Below, piece after piece: positions 17,513 to 27,256 of a DNA stretch of 64,000 nt; the first letter of the stretch is position 1; every line of letters begins with the position of its first letter. This DNA comes from Bordetella ansorpii (GTDB taxonomy: Bacteria > Pseudomonadota > Gammaproteobacteria > Burkholderiales > Burkholderiaceae_B). Under the pieces are notes generated by a model, which saw nothing but the letters and a program-made list of their open reading frames with translations, was not told the origin of the DNA and did not search any database. Position numbers and translations under genes: made by a program. The stretch is from contig NZ_FKBS01000029.1 of assembly GCF_900078315.1 (NCBI RefSeq), positions 674,908 through 738,907 of the forward strand, read 5' to 3'.

Positions 17513-19396
17513 TCAGAAGGCCGGCGCCGCGCGATTGAATGCGTGCCCGGGCGGCAGCGCCTCGGTACGCCAGCCGCCGTTTCCGTCCAGCCTCAGGCAC
17601 ACGTCGTGGAACGCATCCAGCGTGCCGCGATGCCCGATGCTGACGATGGCGCAGCCCGCCAGCAGGCCGCGCAGCGCCTGGTACATGGCGTGTTCCAGGC
17701 CCTCGTCCAGCGCGGAAGTGGCTTCATCCAGAAACACGATGCGCGGCTGGTTGAACAGCACGCGCGCGAACGCCAGGCGCTGCTGCTCGCCCAGGGACAG
17801 GATGCGCGACCAATCGTCCACGCAATCGAGCCGTGATGCCAGATGGCCCAGGCTGGCTCGCCGCAAGGCATCCTGCAGGCGCGCATCGTCGGCGGGCGTG
17901 CACACGCACGGATAGGCCACGGCCACCCGCAAGGCGCCCAAGGGCAGATAGGGCCGCTGCGACAGGAACAGCGCCTCTTGCCCCTCGGGCCGCATCACGC
18001 GACCCTGCGCATAGGGCCACAGTCCCGCGATCGCGCGCAGCAGCGTGGTCTTGCCGCTGCCCGACGGTCCCTTGACGAGCAGGGCCTGCCCTTGCGGCAC
18101 GTGCAGGCGCAGGTCTTGCAGCAGGACGCCGCCGTCCGGCCGCCGCACGGCCAGGCCCTCGACACGCAGGCCCGATTCGGCCGCCACGGTTTGCACGGCC
18201 GGCAGCGCGCGCGCCTGCGCATTGGCATCCAGGAATCCGTCCAGGCGATCCAGCGTGGCGCGGTACATGGCGAAGGTGTCATAAGAGGAACGGAAGAACG
18301 ACAGCGAATCCTGCACCTGCCCGAAGGCCTGCGCGGTCTGCATCACGTCGCCCAGCTTGATCGCGCCCGAGAAAAAGCGCGGCGCCTGCAGCAGGAAGGG
18401 AAACACCACCGCGATCTGGCTGATCGTCAGGTTGAACCCGTCGAATTTCAAGCCCCGGTACACGATGGCCCACAGGTTGGCGATGTAGGCGGAAAAGCGC
18501 GTCCACAGCGTGCCGCCCTCGGCGCGCTCGCCCTGGTAGAACGCCACGTTCTCGGCGTTCTCGCGCAGGCGCATCAAGGCATAACGGAAATTGGCGGACA
18601 GGCGTTCGCCGAGAAAGCTCAGTTCGATCAGTGGCCTCCCGATGCGAAAAGCCACCAGCGTGGCGACGATGACATACAGGTACACCATGAACACCATCGC
18701 GCGCGGGATCTCGACGCTGGCGATGTCCAGCGGACCGGACAGATTCCACAGGATCAGGGTGAATTCGACCAGCGACACCATGGCGCTCAAGGCCCCGATG
18801 GCCAGCGATCGGGAATTCATCACGAAATCGCCGATGTCCTGCTGGATACGCTGGTCGGGATTGTCGGCGGGCGGCTGCGCGAACTGGTTGCGGTAATAGG
18901 CGCGGCCCTCGAGCCAGTCGCGCGTCAGCCGCTGGTTGAGCCAGGTGCGCCAGTGGATGTCGAACATCTGGCCGACGTAGCTGTCGGCCAGGCTGCGGCC
19001 CACATGTATCGCGGCCAGCACCGAGAAGATGCCCAGATAAGTCCAGAATCCGCCGCGATCCAGCGCCTGCAACGCGCTGTAGAAGCCGTTGTACCAGAAG
19101 GAGAACAGCACCGTCAGGCGCACGCCGGACAAGGCCAGCAGCAGCAGCAGGGCCAGCGTCAGCAAGGGCCGCCAACTGCGCCGTGGCGTCAGATAAGGCC
19201 AGGCCAGGCGCCAGAACTGCCGCCCCCAGCGCGTGGTTCGCACCAGCAGCGTGGCGACAGCCGCCGAGGCAATGGCCGTGATGAAGAATGCCCGCAACAG
19301 CCACCACAGGCTGTCGCTCAGTTGCGCATGCCAATCCAGATTCACGGTGCGGGGGGAGTGAGTTGTTATTGCTGGATTAGATGGCGCGGGACGCAA
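17513..19396 (-). CDS. SbmA/BacA-type ABC transporter with fused ATPase (YddA-like)
   Basis: Protein of 627 residues. About 400 residues form the SbmA/BacA-type membrane domain, with several TM helices and the family segment WRTWLNQRLTRDWLEGRAYYR. The C-terminal ABC ATPase has Walker A GPSGSGKTT, a variant signature LSLGEQQRLAFAR, and Walker B RIVFLDEATSALDEG. Such proteins move peptides, cobalamin or very-long-chain acyl groups; the substrate here is unknown. The start is a TTG at 19396. It is the last gene of the minus-strand run after the chromate transporter genes, 33 nt downstream, but no functional link is evident. Confidence 0.85.
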   Translation of the reverse strand: MRPAPSNPAITTHSPRTVNLDWHAQLSDSLWWLLRAFFITAIASAAVATLLVRTTRWGRQFWRLAWPYLTPRRSWRPLLTLALLLLLALSGVRLTVLFSFWYNGFYSALQALDRGGFWTYLGIFSVLAAIHVGRSLADSYVGQMFDIHWRTWLNQRLTRDWLEGRAYYRNQFAQPPADNPDQRIQQDIGDFVMNSRSLAIGALSAMVSLVEFTLILWNLSGPLDIASVEIPRAMVFMVYLYVIVATLVAFRIGRPLIELSFLGERLSANFRYALMRLRENAENVAFYQGERAEGGTLWTRFSAYIANLWAIVYRGLKFDGFNLTISQIAVVFPFLLQAPRFFSGAIKLGDVMQTAQAFGQVQDSLSFFRSSYDTFAMYRATLDRLDGFLDANAQARALPAVQTVAAESGLRVEGLAVRRPDGGVLLQDLRLHVPQGQALLVKGPSGSGKTTLLRAIAGLWPYAQGRVMRPEGQEALFLSQRPYLPLGALRVAVAYPCVCTPADDARLQDALRRASLGHLASRLDCVDDWSRILSLGEQQRLAFARVLFNQPRIVFLDEATSALDEGLEHAMYQALRGLLAGCAIVSIGHRGTLDAFHDVCLRLDGNGGWRTEALPPGHAFNRAAPAF

Positions 19397-19429
19397 TAGT
19401 TCCGTGACGGGGCGGTCGCGGCAGGCATG

Positions 19430-19981
19430 TCAGAAGGTCCAGCCCGCCGCGTGCAGCAGCAGCAGCGCCCCGCCGCCGCCCAGCACCAGCAGCAGCGCGT
19501 TGACGCGCGTGGTCATCACCAGCACGGTCGACACCACCGCGATGCCCCGGGCCGCCCACCCGCCGTCCAGGGCGCTGAACAGCACGTAGACGGCCGCCGC
19601 GATCATGCCGGCCGCCACGGGCCGCAGGCCGTTTTCCAGCGCCTGTTGCCAGCGCGCGCCGTGATGCCGCCGCCACAGATAGGCCACGCCATACAGCAGG
19701 AAGGCGGTGGGCGCGAACAGCGCCAGCGTGGCCACGAGCGCGCCCGACCAGCCCGCCACCTGCCAGCCGATCAGCGTGACCAGCAGCGACCCCGGACCGG
19801 GCGCCAGCCGCGCGATGGCGAAGTCGCTGAGGAACTGCGCCTGCGTCAGCCAGTGATGCACGTCCACCACCTGACGCTGGATCTCGGCGATGGTGGCCTG
19901 CCCGCCGCCGATGGTGGCCAGGGACAGCGGGGCGAAGACCGTCAGCAGGCCCAGCAGCAGGCGTGGGGTCGGGTTCTCCAT
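19430..19981 (-). CDS. Chromate transporter, second half (ChrA family, split form)
   Basis: Membrane protein of 183 residues matching one half of a ChrA-type transporter: the opening LLTVFAPLSLATIGGGQATIAEIQRQVVD corresponds to the FxxxSLxTxGGG signature, followed by LAPGPGSLLVTLIGW, the GPxxxxxxxIGY motif. It pairs with the preceding half gene, 3 nt upstream, to make one complete transporter. CHR proteins export chromate, but many paired short forms are of unproven specificity. About five hydrophobic segments are visible. Confidence 0.88.
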   Translation of the reverse strand: MENPTPRLLLGLLTVFAPLSLATIGGGQATIAEIQRQVVDVHHWLTQAQFLSDFAIARLAPGPGSLLVTLIGWQVAGWSGALVATLALFAPTAFLLYGVAYLWRRHHGARWQQALENGLRPVAAGMIAAAVYVLFSALDGGWAARGIAVVSTVLVMTTRVNALLLVLGGGGALLLLHAAGWTF

Positions 19982-19984
19982 GGC

Positions 19985-20563
19985 CTACTGCCGGCTTGCG
20001 CCGCGCAGGCGCAGATATTCGGCCGCGACGCTCAGGCCGCCCATGCCCAGCACCACCCACAGCAAGGGCCAGTGCAGGAAGGCCACGGCCACGAAGACGA
20101 AGGCCATCACGGCAAGCGGCAATGCGCGTCGCCGCACCCGCCGCACCGAGGTGATGGCCATCGACAGCGACAGCCCGATGGCCGCCGCTGCCGCGCCGGC
20201 CAGGCCCACGTGCGTCAACGGACTGCCGGACAGATAGGCGAACAGCGTGCCCAACAGCACGATGAAGAGCGCGGGCGGCACGATGATGCCGCAGAAGCCC
20301 GCGAACGCCCCTGCCGGACCGGCCAGCCGGTAGCCGATCCAGATGGCCATGTTCTTGACGTTGACGCCGGGCAGCGCCTGCGAGATCGACAGCCCGTTCA
20401 GGAACTCGTCTTCCGTCATCCAGCGGCGCCGCTGCACGAACTCGCGCAGGAACCAGCCGCTCAGGCCGCCGCCGAAGCTGGTCAGTCCGATACGGGCGAA
20501 GATGAAAAACAGCCCCAGCGCAGTGGGGCGGTTGGCCGAAGCCGGGAGATCGGAGGCGGACAT
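19985..20563 (-). CDS. Chromate transporter, first half (ChrA family, split form)
   Basis: Membrane protein of 192 residues. The CHR signatures are FFIFARIGLTSFGGGLSGWFLREFV and ISQALPGVNVKNMAIWIGYRLAG, the latter matching the usual PGP/N-x-A-x-x-I/LG motif. The start MSASDLPAS at 20563 is preferred over a longer Arg-rich extension. Translation is probably coupled to the second half, which starts 3 nt after this stop. Known two-gene CHR pairs form an antiparallel heterodimer. Confidence 0.88.
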   Translation of the reverse strand: MSASDLPASANRPTALGLFFIFARIGLTSFGGGLSGWFLREFVQRRRWMTEDEFLNGLSISQALPGVNVKNMAIWIGYRLAGPAGAFAGFCGIIVPPALFIVLLGTLFAYLSGSPLTHVGLAGAAAAAIGLSLSMAITSVRRVRRRALPLAVMAFVFVAVAFLHWPLLWVVLGMGGLSVAAEYLRLRGASRQ

Positions 20564-20674
20564 GGCAGGCGTGCGTGACGAGCCCGCCATGCGCGGGACA
20601 CGCGACGGGCGACGCCGTCGGTGTAGCACGCGGCAGCGTACAAACCTCTGAACGCCGCCGCCCTGCCCGTTGCC

Positions 20675-21637
20675 TTAGGCGTAGCGCTCGCGGTAGGCCG
20701 CGGGCGACATGCCGCAGTGCTTGCCGAAGATCTCGCGAAAGGCCTTGGCATCGTTGTAGCCGACCTCGTACATGACCTCGGCCACCGTCTTGCGCGAGCC
20801 TTCCAGCTGCGACTTGGCGGCCTCGACGCGGATGCGCTGCAGGTATTCGACCACGCTGTTGCCGGTGGCCTGGCGGAACCGTCGCTCGAGCGTGCGGCGG
20901 CCCAGGGCGTAGCGGCTGGCCAGTTGTTCGACCGTGACGCGGTCGGCGTAGCGGGCCTCGATGTGATCCTGCACCTGGCGCACCACGTCGTCGCCATGCG
21001 TGCGGCGGCCCGAGAAGATGGCGAACGGCAGTTGGCTCTGGCGGCTCCAGTCGAGCTGGAACAGCTTGGCGCACCAGATGGCGGTGTCGCGATCGGTATA
21101 TTTCTCGATCAAATGCAGCACCAGATGGGCGGCGGAAAACGCCCCGCCGCTGGTATAAATACCATTGCCGGCCACCACCACGCGGTCGCTGACCCACTGC
21201 ACCGACGGGAACAGGCCGGCGTATTGGTTCTGCGCGGCCCAGTGCACCACGGCACGCTGGCCGTCGAGCAGGCCGCCGGCCGCCGGCAGGGCCGCGCCCA
21301 GGCACAGGCTGGCGACTTCGCCGCCGCCTTTGTAGTGGCGCACCAACCAGTCGATCATCGGCCGGTTGGCCTGCATGGCTTCAGGCAGCGTGTTCGTCAG
21401 AGGCGGCACGATGCAGATGTCGACGCCGCGCGCCTCGTCCAGCACGGCATCGGCGTGAACGGTAAAACGGCCGCCGTCCAGGTGGACTTGCGGCGTGGCC
21501 GCCAGCATTTGCACCGAGAACCGCGGCGCCTCGCCGCGATCCTGCAGAAACTGATTGGCCGCCAGGAAACCCTGGCGGGCGTTTTCGAGAGAAGCGATGT
21601 TTGCGCCGACAGGCAGCAGAAAGGCAATATTTTTCAT
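20675..21637 (-). CDS. GlxA-type transcriptional regulator (DJ-1/PfpI plus AraC HTH)
   Basis: Protein of 320 residues. Residues 1-190 form a class-I-glutamine-amidotransferase-like (DJ-1/PfpI) sensing domain, with the nucleophile-elbow-like ASLCLGAALPAAGGLLDG. Residues 215-320 form an AraC/XylS DNA-binding domain (TVEQLASRYALGRRTLERRF and VAEVMYEVGYNDAKAFREIFGKHCGMSPAAYRERY). It is divergent from the DUF1428 gene, with an inverted repeat in between, so it likely regulates that gene and itself. The inducer is unknown. Confidence 0.92.
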   Translation of the reverse strand: MKNIAFLLPVGANIASLENARQGFLAANQFLQDRGEAPRFSVQMLAATPQVHLDGGRFTVHADAVLDEARGVDICIVPPLTNTLPEAMQANRPMIDWLVRHYKGGGEVASLCLGAALPAAGGLLDGQRAVVHWAAQNQYAGLFPSVQWVSDRVVVAGNGIYTSGGAFSAAHLVLHLIEKYTDRDTAIWCAKLFQLDWSRQSQLPFAIFSGRRTHGDDVVRQVQDHIEARYADRVTVEQLASRYALGRRTLERRFRQATGNSVVEYLQRIRVEAAKSQLEGSRKTVAEVMYEVGYNDAKAFREIFGKHCGMSPAAYRERYA

Positions 21638-21667
21638 GAAAGCAGCTTCGCGGCTGGGTTAAGGTCG

Positions 21668-21686
21668 CATTCCACCCGCAGGAATG
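21668..21686. promoter_or_regulatory. Candidate operator in the GlxA-type/DUF1428 divergent region
   Basis: CATTCC (21668-21673), 7 nt, then GGAATG (21681-21686) form a perfect 6-bp inverted repeat. GTCGCA precedes and TCGCAAT follows, adding direct-repeat character typical of AraC-family sites. It sits 31 nt upstream of the GlxA-type regulator. Confidence 0.45.
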
Positions 21687-21785
21687 TCGCAATCCTCTAT
21701 CTTCGGCGGAGTGGTTTCCCGGTTAGAGTCAGAGATCGCAAAAACGTTCAGCGAACAGTCAGCATCTTAACCGAGGAGACTCACC

Positions 21786-22145
21786 ATGGAACAAGAGTAC
21801 GTAGACGGCTTTCTGCTGGCCGTCCCCCGGGAGAACCTGGATCGTTACAAAAAAATGGCGCAACATGCCGGCGCCATCTGGAAAGAGCACGGGGCGCTGG
21901 ACTTCCGCGAGTGTGTAGAAGACGACATCGTCAACGAGGGGTTTGCGTCATTCCGCACCGCCGCGGGCGCCCAAGAAGGCGAAGCCGTGGTGTTCTCGTG
22001 GATTCGTTTCGCCAACAAGGCCGAGCGTGACCGCATCAATGCGCAGGTCATGAACGACCCACGCCTGAAAGAGACGGATTGCGAAGGCGTCTTCGACTTC
22101 AAGCGCATGGCTTGGGGTGGCTTCGGGGTGCTGGTCTCGGGCTAG
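21786..22145 (+). CDS. DUF1428 family protein
   Basis: Protein of 119 residues with a ferredoxin-like alpha/beta barrel pattern typical of DUF1428: MEQEYVDGFLLAVPRENLDRYKKMAQHAGAIWKEHGALDFRECVEDD, a VVFSWIRFANKAERDRIN strand and helix, and a closing FDFKRMAWGGFGVLV. The biochemical role is unknown; relatives resemble small dimeric monooxygenase-like folds. A ribosome site (GAGGA) lies just upstream. It is divergent from the GlxA-type regulator and upstream of a VOC protein gene, and the three may form one response unit. Confidence 0.85.
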   Translation: MEQEYVDGFLLAVPRENLDRYKKMAQHAGAIWKEHGALDFRECVEDDIVNEGFASFRTAAGAQEGEAVVFSWIRFANKAERDRINAQVMNDPRLKETDCEGVFDFKRMAWGGFGVLVSG

Positions 22146-22278
22146 GCCCCGCCGGTTCCGGTCAGGCGGTGAGAAAAATAAATCCGGCCGCCTGTCGAAT
22201 CCCGCTCATCCCGTCCGTCGTATCCATGAAGCGCCGGCCATCCCGGCCCGGCGCCGTTCCCGTAACAGGAGCACGACC

Positions 22279-22758
22279 ATGTCCGCCCCCGTGAAACCCA
22301 TCCCCGATGGCATGCATGCGCTGACCCCGCATCTGGTCTGCGACGGCGCCGCCGCCGCCATCGATTTCTACGTCAAGGCCTTCAACGCCGTCGAACTGGC
22401 CCGCCTGGCCGGCCCCGATGGCAAGCTGATGCACGGCATGGTGCGCATCGGCGACTCCCCGCTGATGCTGGTCGATGCGATGCCCGGATGGGGCGTGCTC
22501 GACCCCAAGGGCCTGAACGGTTCGCCCGTCATCATCCATCTCTACGTCGAAGACGTGGACGCCGCCATCGCCCAGGCCGCCGCCGCCGGCGCCACCGTCA
22601 CCATGCCGCCCGCCGACATGTTCTGGGGCGACCGCTACGGCCAACTGACCGATCCGTTCGGGCACAAGTGGTCGCTGGCGACGCACAAGCAGGACTTGTC
22701 GCCGGAAGAGATCCGCAAAGCCATGGAAAGCGCCCCGCCATGTGGGGAGCAGGGGTGA
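22279..22758 (+). CDS. VOC family protein (PhnB/glyoxalase-like)
   Basis: Protein of 159 residues with the two-half VOC fold: LTPHLVCDGAAAAIDFYVKAFNAVEL in the first half and VIIHLYVEDVDAAIAQAAAAGATVTMPPADMFWGDRYGQLTDPFGHKWSLATH in the second, which is the hallmark of the PhnB-like subgroup. Members are dioxygenases, resistance proteins or methyltransferase-like proteins of uncertain role. The start at 22279 has AGGAG 7 nt upstream. It follows the DUF1428 gene by 133 nt on the same strand. Confidence 0.88.
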   Translation: MSAPVKPIPDGMHALTPHLVCDGAAAAIDFYVKAFNAVELARLAGPDGKLMHGMVRIGDSPLMLVDAMPGWGVLDPKGLNGSPVIIHLYVEDVDAAIAQAAAAGATVTMPPADMFWGDRYGQLTDPFGHKWSLATHKQDLSPEEIRKAMESAPPCGEQG

Positions 22759-22830
22759 TCGGGGTCGTCGATCTTTGATCGTGGCGGGTTTGGCTTGAAG
22801 GCGTCCTGCGCCGGTTCCGGGTGGGGCGCG

Positions 22831-22914
22831 CCGGCCAATTGGAGTCGGGGAAGTCCCGCGCAGCGGGACCGAGGGCGCCTCCTGGCGCGCCAGAGCCCGA
22901 CGACTTGGCCGGCC
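22831..22914. repeat. Interspersed palindromic repeat, copy B
   Basis: The core aligns without gaps to 3991-4074 (73 of the first 80 positions identical). The inner hairpin here is GTCCCGC/GCGGGAC (22853-22869), where copy A has GTCTCGC/GCGAGAC, so one base pair changed on both sides. The outer CCGGCCAA/TTGGCCGG arms are kept, but the long perfect 29-bp arms of copy A are degenerate here. It lies between convergent VOC and slyX genes. Confidence 0.85.
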
Positions 22915-22978
22915 CGGTCCCCTCGGACACCCCTCGGCGGCCGCAAGAACTCATACACCGCCCTACAGCGCCACCCCT

Positions 22979-23197
22979 TCAATAATGCGGCGGCAACTCA
23001 TCCCGCAGGCTGCGGAACTGCCCCGCCCCTGACGGCGCGGCCTGGTTCCGCAATTCGAGCACTTCCCGCATCAGCAGTTCGATCTGCTGCTGCTGCCGGT
23101 ACACGGTCTGGTTCAACTGATCCAGCAGGTCGTCGGCAAAACCAGCCTTGATTTCCAGCTGCGTCAGGCGCCGCTCGGTGTCGTCTTGAATATCCAT
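22979..23197 (-). CDS. slyX: SlyX family protein
   Basis: Protein of 72 residues with the SlyX coiled-coil pattern: ERRLTQLEIKAGFADDLLDQLNQTVYRQQQQIELLMREVLELRNQ, then a Pro-rich tail ending ELPPHY, the characteristic SlyX terminus (usually PPHY). The role is unknown despite its common presence near peptidyl-prolyl isomerase SlyD in other species. The start MDIQDDTERR at 23197 gives family length. Confidence 0.9.
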   Translation of the reverse strand: MDIQDDTERRLTQLEIKAGFADDLLDQLNQTVYRQQQQIELLMREVLELRNQAAPSGAGQFRSLRDELPPHY

Positions 23198-23229
23198 GGC
23201 GCAATTAGACCCCAAGTCGCGCCGCATCG

Positions 23230-23703
23230 TCAGGTCTCCAGGGCGGCGTCCAGCCTGGCCAGGCTGGACGCCGGCCAACAGGCATCCAGTTCATAGTGCG
23301 CATCGGCGGCATGGATGTCGGGCGGCAGCATCACCCAGGGCAACTTCGACTGCGTATGGCAATGCGCCTGCGGCGGCAGCTCGTCGCCGTGATCCAGCGT
23401 GCCCGTGTGCACCAGCGCCACGCGTTCGCCCAGGTCGGGATGGTGGCTCCACAATGCCACCCCGCAGTCGGGACAACGGAAGATCGTGCGCGTGCGGCCC
23501 GTATCGGCAGGCAGGACACGGGCGCGCGGCGTGCCGCGCAGGATGTGTACGCGATCCGCCTCGATCAGTGCGCTGATCGCGAAGGCGCTGCCCGTCAGCC
23601 GCTGGCACTCGGTGCAGTGGCAACAGTGCACGAACATGGGTTCACTGGTAAGACGAAAGCGCACGGCGCTACAGGCGCACCCGCCCTCGTAGGTGGTAGC
23701 CAT
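23230..23703 (-). CDS. GFA family (glutathione-dependent formaldehyde-activating-like) zinc protein
   Basis: Protein of 157 residues with the GFA zinc-site pattern: EGGCACSAVRF, then CCHCTECQRLTGSAF, and later FRCPDCGVALWS, supplying the structural and catalytic Cys clusters. Family members were described as S-(hydroxymethyl)glutathione synthases, but many paralogues have no proven activity, so only the fold and metal sites are firm. It is divergent from the GST gene downstream, which makes a glutathione-linked role attractive but unproven. Confidence 0.88.
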   Translation of the reverse strand: MATTYEGGCACSAVRFRLTSEPMFVHCCHCTECQRLTGSAFAISALIEADRVHILRGTPRARVLPADTGRTRTIFRCPDCGVALWSHHPDLGERVALVHTGTLDHGDELPPQAHCHTQSKLPWVMLPPDIHAADAHYELDACWPASSLARLDAALET

Positions 23704-23904
23704 TCTCCTCTCCCTCCGTTATTTTTCGGCACGCTTGCGCATTGTGGCCGTTTTTGACCGCCCGATCCGAAATTCCGATGCGGCGGTGCAGCAATGGAAA
23801 CACGGGACACAACGAGCGTGCCAGGCGGTTTATTCAAGCGTCCTCACCCCCTGCTATCCTTGCCCGATATCCCTTTCAAAAGCGGCATGAACCAGGAGAC
23901 AACG

Positions 23905-24606
23905 GTGACCGAACAACTGGCCCTCTACGAACTGGCGGGCGCGGATCCGGAGGTCCGCTTCAGCCCGCATTGCTGGAAGACCCGCATGGCGCTGGCGCAC
24001 AAGGGCTTGCAGGCGGAACGCCTGCCGTGGCGCTTCAGCGACAAAGCGCGCATCGCCTTCACGGGCCAGGGACTGGTGCCGGTGCTGGTGCATGGCGAGG
24101 CGTGGGTCAACGACTCCTGGCGGATCGCCTGCCATCTGGAAGAACACTACCCCGACCGTCCCGCCCTGTTCGGCGGTCCGCAGGCCCGGGCCCTGGCGCG
24201 CTTTGCCAACAGTTGGGCCGACACCGCGCTGCTGCCCGCCGTGGCCAAGATCATCGTGGCCGACATTCCGGCGCGCCTGGACGCCGCGGACCGGCCGTAT
24301 TTCGTGGAATCGCGCGAGAAGCGCATGGGCAGCCTGCAGGCGCTGCGCGCCGAGCAACCCGCGCATCTGGAAACGCTGCACCGCGTGCTGCTGCCGCTGC
24401 GCCATACGCTGCGCGAACAGCCGTATCTGGCGGGCGACGCGCCGGCCTACGCGGACTACGCGGTGTTCGGCATGTTCATGTGGGCGCGGTGCGTGAGCCC
24501 GGTGGAACTGCTGCGCGAAGACGACGAGGCGGTGCGCGCCTGGCGCGAGCGCCTGCTGGACGCGCATGGCGGCATGGGGCGGCGGGCCCCGCGCGCCGAT
24601 GGCTGA
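23905..24606 (+). CDS. Glutathione S-transferase family protein
   Basis: Cytosolic protein of 233 residues. The thioredoxin-like N-terminal domain opens LALYELAGADPEVRFSPHCWKTRMALAHKGL, with VPVLVHGEAWVNDSWRIACHLEEHYPD containing the cis-Pro and a DS pair that usually contacts glutathione. The C-terminal helical domain includes YLAGDAPAYADYAVFGMFMWAR. The GTG start at 23905 is chosen because AGGAG (23894-23898) lies 6 nt upstream; that site itself follows an in-frame ATG at 23887, so a slightly longer form is possible. Confidence 0.85.
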   Translation: MTEQLALYELAGADPEVRFSPHCWKTRMALAHKGLQAERLPWRFSDKARIAFTGQGLVPVLVHGEAWVNDSWRIACHLEEHYPDRPALFGGPQARALARFANSWADTALLPAVAKIIVADIPARLDAADRPYFVESREKRMGSLQALRAEQPAHLETLHRVLLPLRHTLREQPYLAGDAPAYADYAVFGMFMWARCVSPVELLREDDEAVRAWRERLLDAHGGMGRRAPRADG

Positions 24607-24642
24607 GGGCGCAGCGGCGGACGGCCGCGCGCCCCGCCACGC

Positions 24643-25400
24643 TTACTGCTTCATCCGGTAGCCGGTGCGGAACATCCAGCGCACGATCAGCATGCACACC
24701 ACCAGGAACACCACGGTCATGCCCAGGCTGACGGATACGCTGACGTCCGAGATGCCGTAGAAGCTCCAGCGGAACCCGCTGACCAGGTAGACCACCGGGT
24801 TGAACAGCGTGACCGTGCGCCAGAACGGCGGCAGCATGTCGATGGAATAGAACGTGCCGCCCAGGAAGGTCAGCGGCGTGATGACCATCAGCGGAATGAT
24901 CTGCAGCTTCTCGAAGCCGTCGGCCCAGATGCCGATGATGAAGCCGAACAGGCTGAAGGTAACCGAGGTCAACACCAGGAACAGGATCATCACGAACGGA
25001 TGCGCGATGCCGAAGCTGACGAACAGCCGCGCGGTCGCCAGCATGATGAGGCCCAGGATGATGGACTTGCTGGCGGCCGCGCCGACATAGCCCATCACGA
25101 TCTCGATGTACGACACCGGCGCCGAATGGATCTCGTAGATGGTGCCCGAGAAGCGCGGCATGTAGATGCCGAACGAGGCGTTGGCCGTGCTTTGCGTCAG
25201 CAGCGCCAGCATGATCATGCCGGGCACGATGAAGGCGCCGTAGCTGACGCCGCCGATTTCTACCATGTGCGAGCCGATGGCCGAGCCGAACACCACGAAA
25301 TAGAGCGCCGTCGAGATGACAGGCGACGCCACGCTCTGCGCCAGCGTGCGCCAGGCGCGGGCCATCTCGAACAGATAGATTGCGCGTATGCCGTACCAGT

Positions 25401-25404
<4 letters not shown>
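24643..25404 (-). CDS. ABC-2 type exporter permease (YadH-like)
   Basis: Inner membrane protein of 253 residues with six hydrophobic segments, the ABC-2 permease fold. The segment [42 protein letters not shown] is the family signature near the C-terminus. It starts inside the ATPase gene stop with a 4-nt overlap, so the pair is coupled. YadGH-type exporters have no settled substrate. Confidence 0.92.
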
Positions 25405-26336
<932 letters not shown>

Positions 26337-26586
26337 CTCGGGATAGCGGCGGACCGGGCACGCGTGGGGCGCCCACAGCCCGCGGGTGGACTTTCTTGCG
26401 GGATTCTACTTTGCATGCGTGGCAGGATTGGTTCCCGTGGCGAACAAGTCTGTTTCACGCAGGTCAAGAGCGCTCAGCCAGGCATCAGCGCGAAAATGCG
26501 GCCATCCTGCACGAGACACCGCGCCGTCGATGGCCAGATGGCCGGCGGGCCCGTCCGGCGCGCATGGCCCGGCATCCAATGAGAAA

Positions 26587-26616
26587 GGCGCGCCACGGCC
26601 AAAGCCGGGGCGCGCC
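26587..26616 (-). terminator. Rho-independent terminator of ohr
   Basis: On the minus strand GGCGCGCC arms pair, with an inner CGGC/GCCG stem around a TTTG loop, and TTTCTC follows. It lies 54 nt beyond the ohr stop. The rest of 26337-26669 contains only this and the next hairpin. Confidence 0.75.
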
Positions 26617-26631
26617 CCAGGGGCGTCGTCC

Positions 26632-26656
26632 CGCGAGCCCATTCGCCGGGCTCGCG
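26632..26656 (-). terminator. Second hairpin downstream of ohr
   Basis: CGCGAGCCC (26632-26640) pairs perfectly with GGGCTCGCG (26648-26656) around 7 nt, 14 nt after the ohr stop and just before the main terminator. There is no T-run of its own. Confidence 0.5.
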
Positions 26657-26669
26657 TGGACGGCAGACA

Positions 26670-27095
26670 TCAGGCCAGGGTCAGCGTGACGTCGATGTTG
26701 CCGCGCGTGGCGTTCGAGTACGGGCACACGATGTGGGCACGGTCGACCAGCGTCTGGGCCGCTTCGCGGTCCATGCCCGGCAGCGAGATCTTCAGCTCGA
26801 CTTCGATGCCGAAGCCGGTGGGGATGGGACCGATGCCGACGGAGCCCTGCACCGACACGTCGGACGGGATGGCGATCTTGTCGCGGGCGGCCACGAACTT
26901 CATGGCGCCCAGGAAGCAGGCCGAGTAGCCGGCGGCGAACAGTTGCTCGGGGTTCGTGCCGTCACCGCCAGCGCCGCCCAGCTCGCGCGGGGTGGTCAGC
27001 TTGACGTCCAGCACGTTATCGGACGAGGTGGCGCGGCCATCACGGCCACCGGTGGCTTGGGCTTGGGCACGGTACAGAACTTTTTCGACGGACAT
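26670..27095 (-). CDS. ohr: Organic hydroperoxide resistance protein Ohr
   Basis: Thiol peroxidase of 141 residues, the family length, which reduces organic hydroperoxides using lipoylated partners. The catalytic and resolving cysteines are Cys60 ([14 protein letters not shown]) and Cys124 ([16 protein letters not shown]), both in the expected context; the Arg/Glu pair (TPRELGG, NPEQL) is also present. The segment [26 protein letters not shown] is typical of Ohr rather than OsmC. It lies downstream of ohrR on the same strand, each with its own matching operator. Confidence 0.96.
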   Translation of the reverse strand: MSVEKVLYRAQAQATGGRDGRATSSDNVLDVKLTTPRELGGAGGDGTNPEQLFAAGYSACFLGAMKFVAARDKIAIPSDVSVQGSVGIGPIPTGFGIEVELKISLPGMDREAAQTLVDRAHIVCPYSNATRGNIDVTLTLA

Positions 27096-27199
27096 GGTGA
27101 GACTCCTGAAAGTAGAGGGACTGGCGTAGAGGGTCTTGCGGTGAAGTCCCGAGGCGGATGTGCCGTACTGGGACGGGTTTCGGTTAAAAATCGTTAGCT

Positions 27200-27221
27200 A
27201 TTAAATCGTGCGCTATTTAGT
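27200..27221. promoter_or_regulatory. OhrR operator upstream of ohr
   Basis: ATTAAAT (27200-27206), 8 nt, ATTTAGT (27215-27221) is a near-perfect inverted repeat. It shares ATTAAATCG with the site before ohrR (27722-27743, reading the complementary strand). It lies about 105 nt before the ohr start, just after the ohrR stop. AT-rich paired sites like this are the known OhrR target type. Confidence 0.65.
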
Positions 27222-27256
27222 TAGTCAAGCCATTGATGCTGAATCTGTCCTGCGTC

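Noticed and set aside
19430..20563. Frameshifted single chrA gene
   Set aside because: The two halves are separate complete frames with a stop, a 3-nt gap and a fresh ATG, which matches the known two-gene CHR type rather than a mutation.
26337..26586. Possible small gene between the ABC exporter and ohr
   Set aside because: Open frames here lack ribosome sites and show compositional bias of non-coding reading; two hairpins nearby explain the region as an ohr 3' end.
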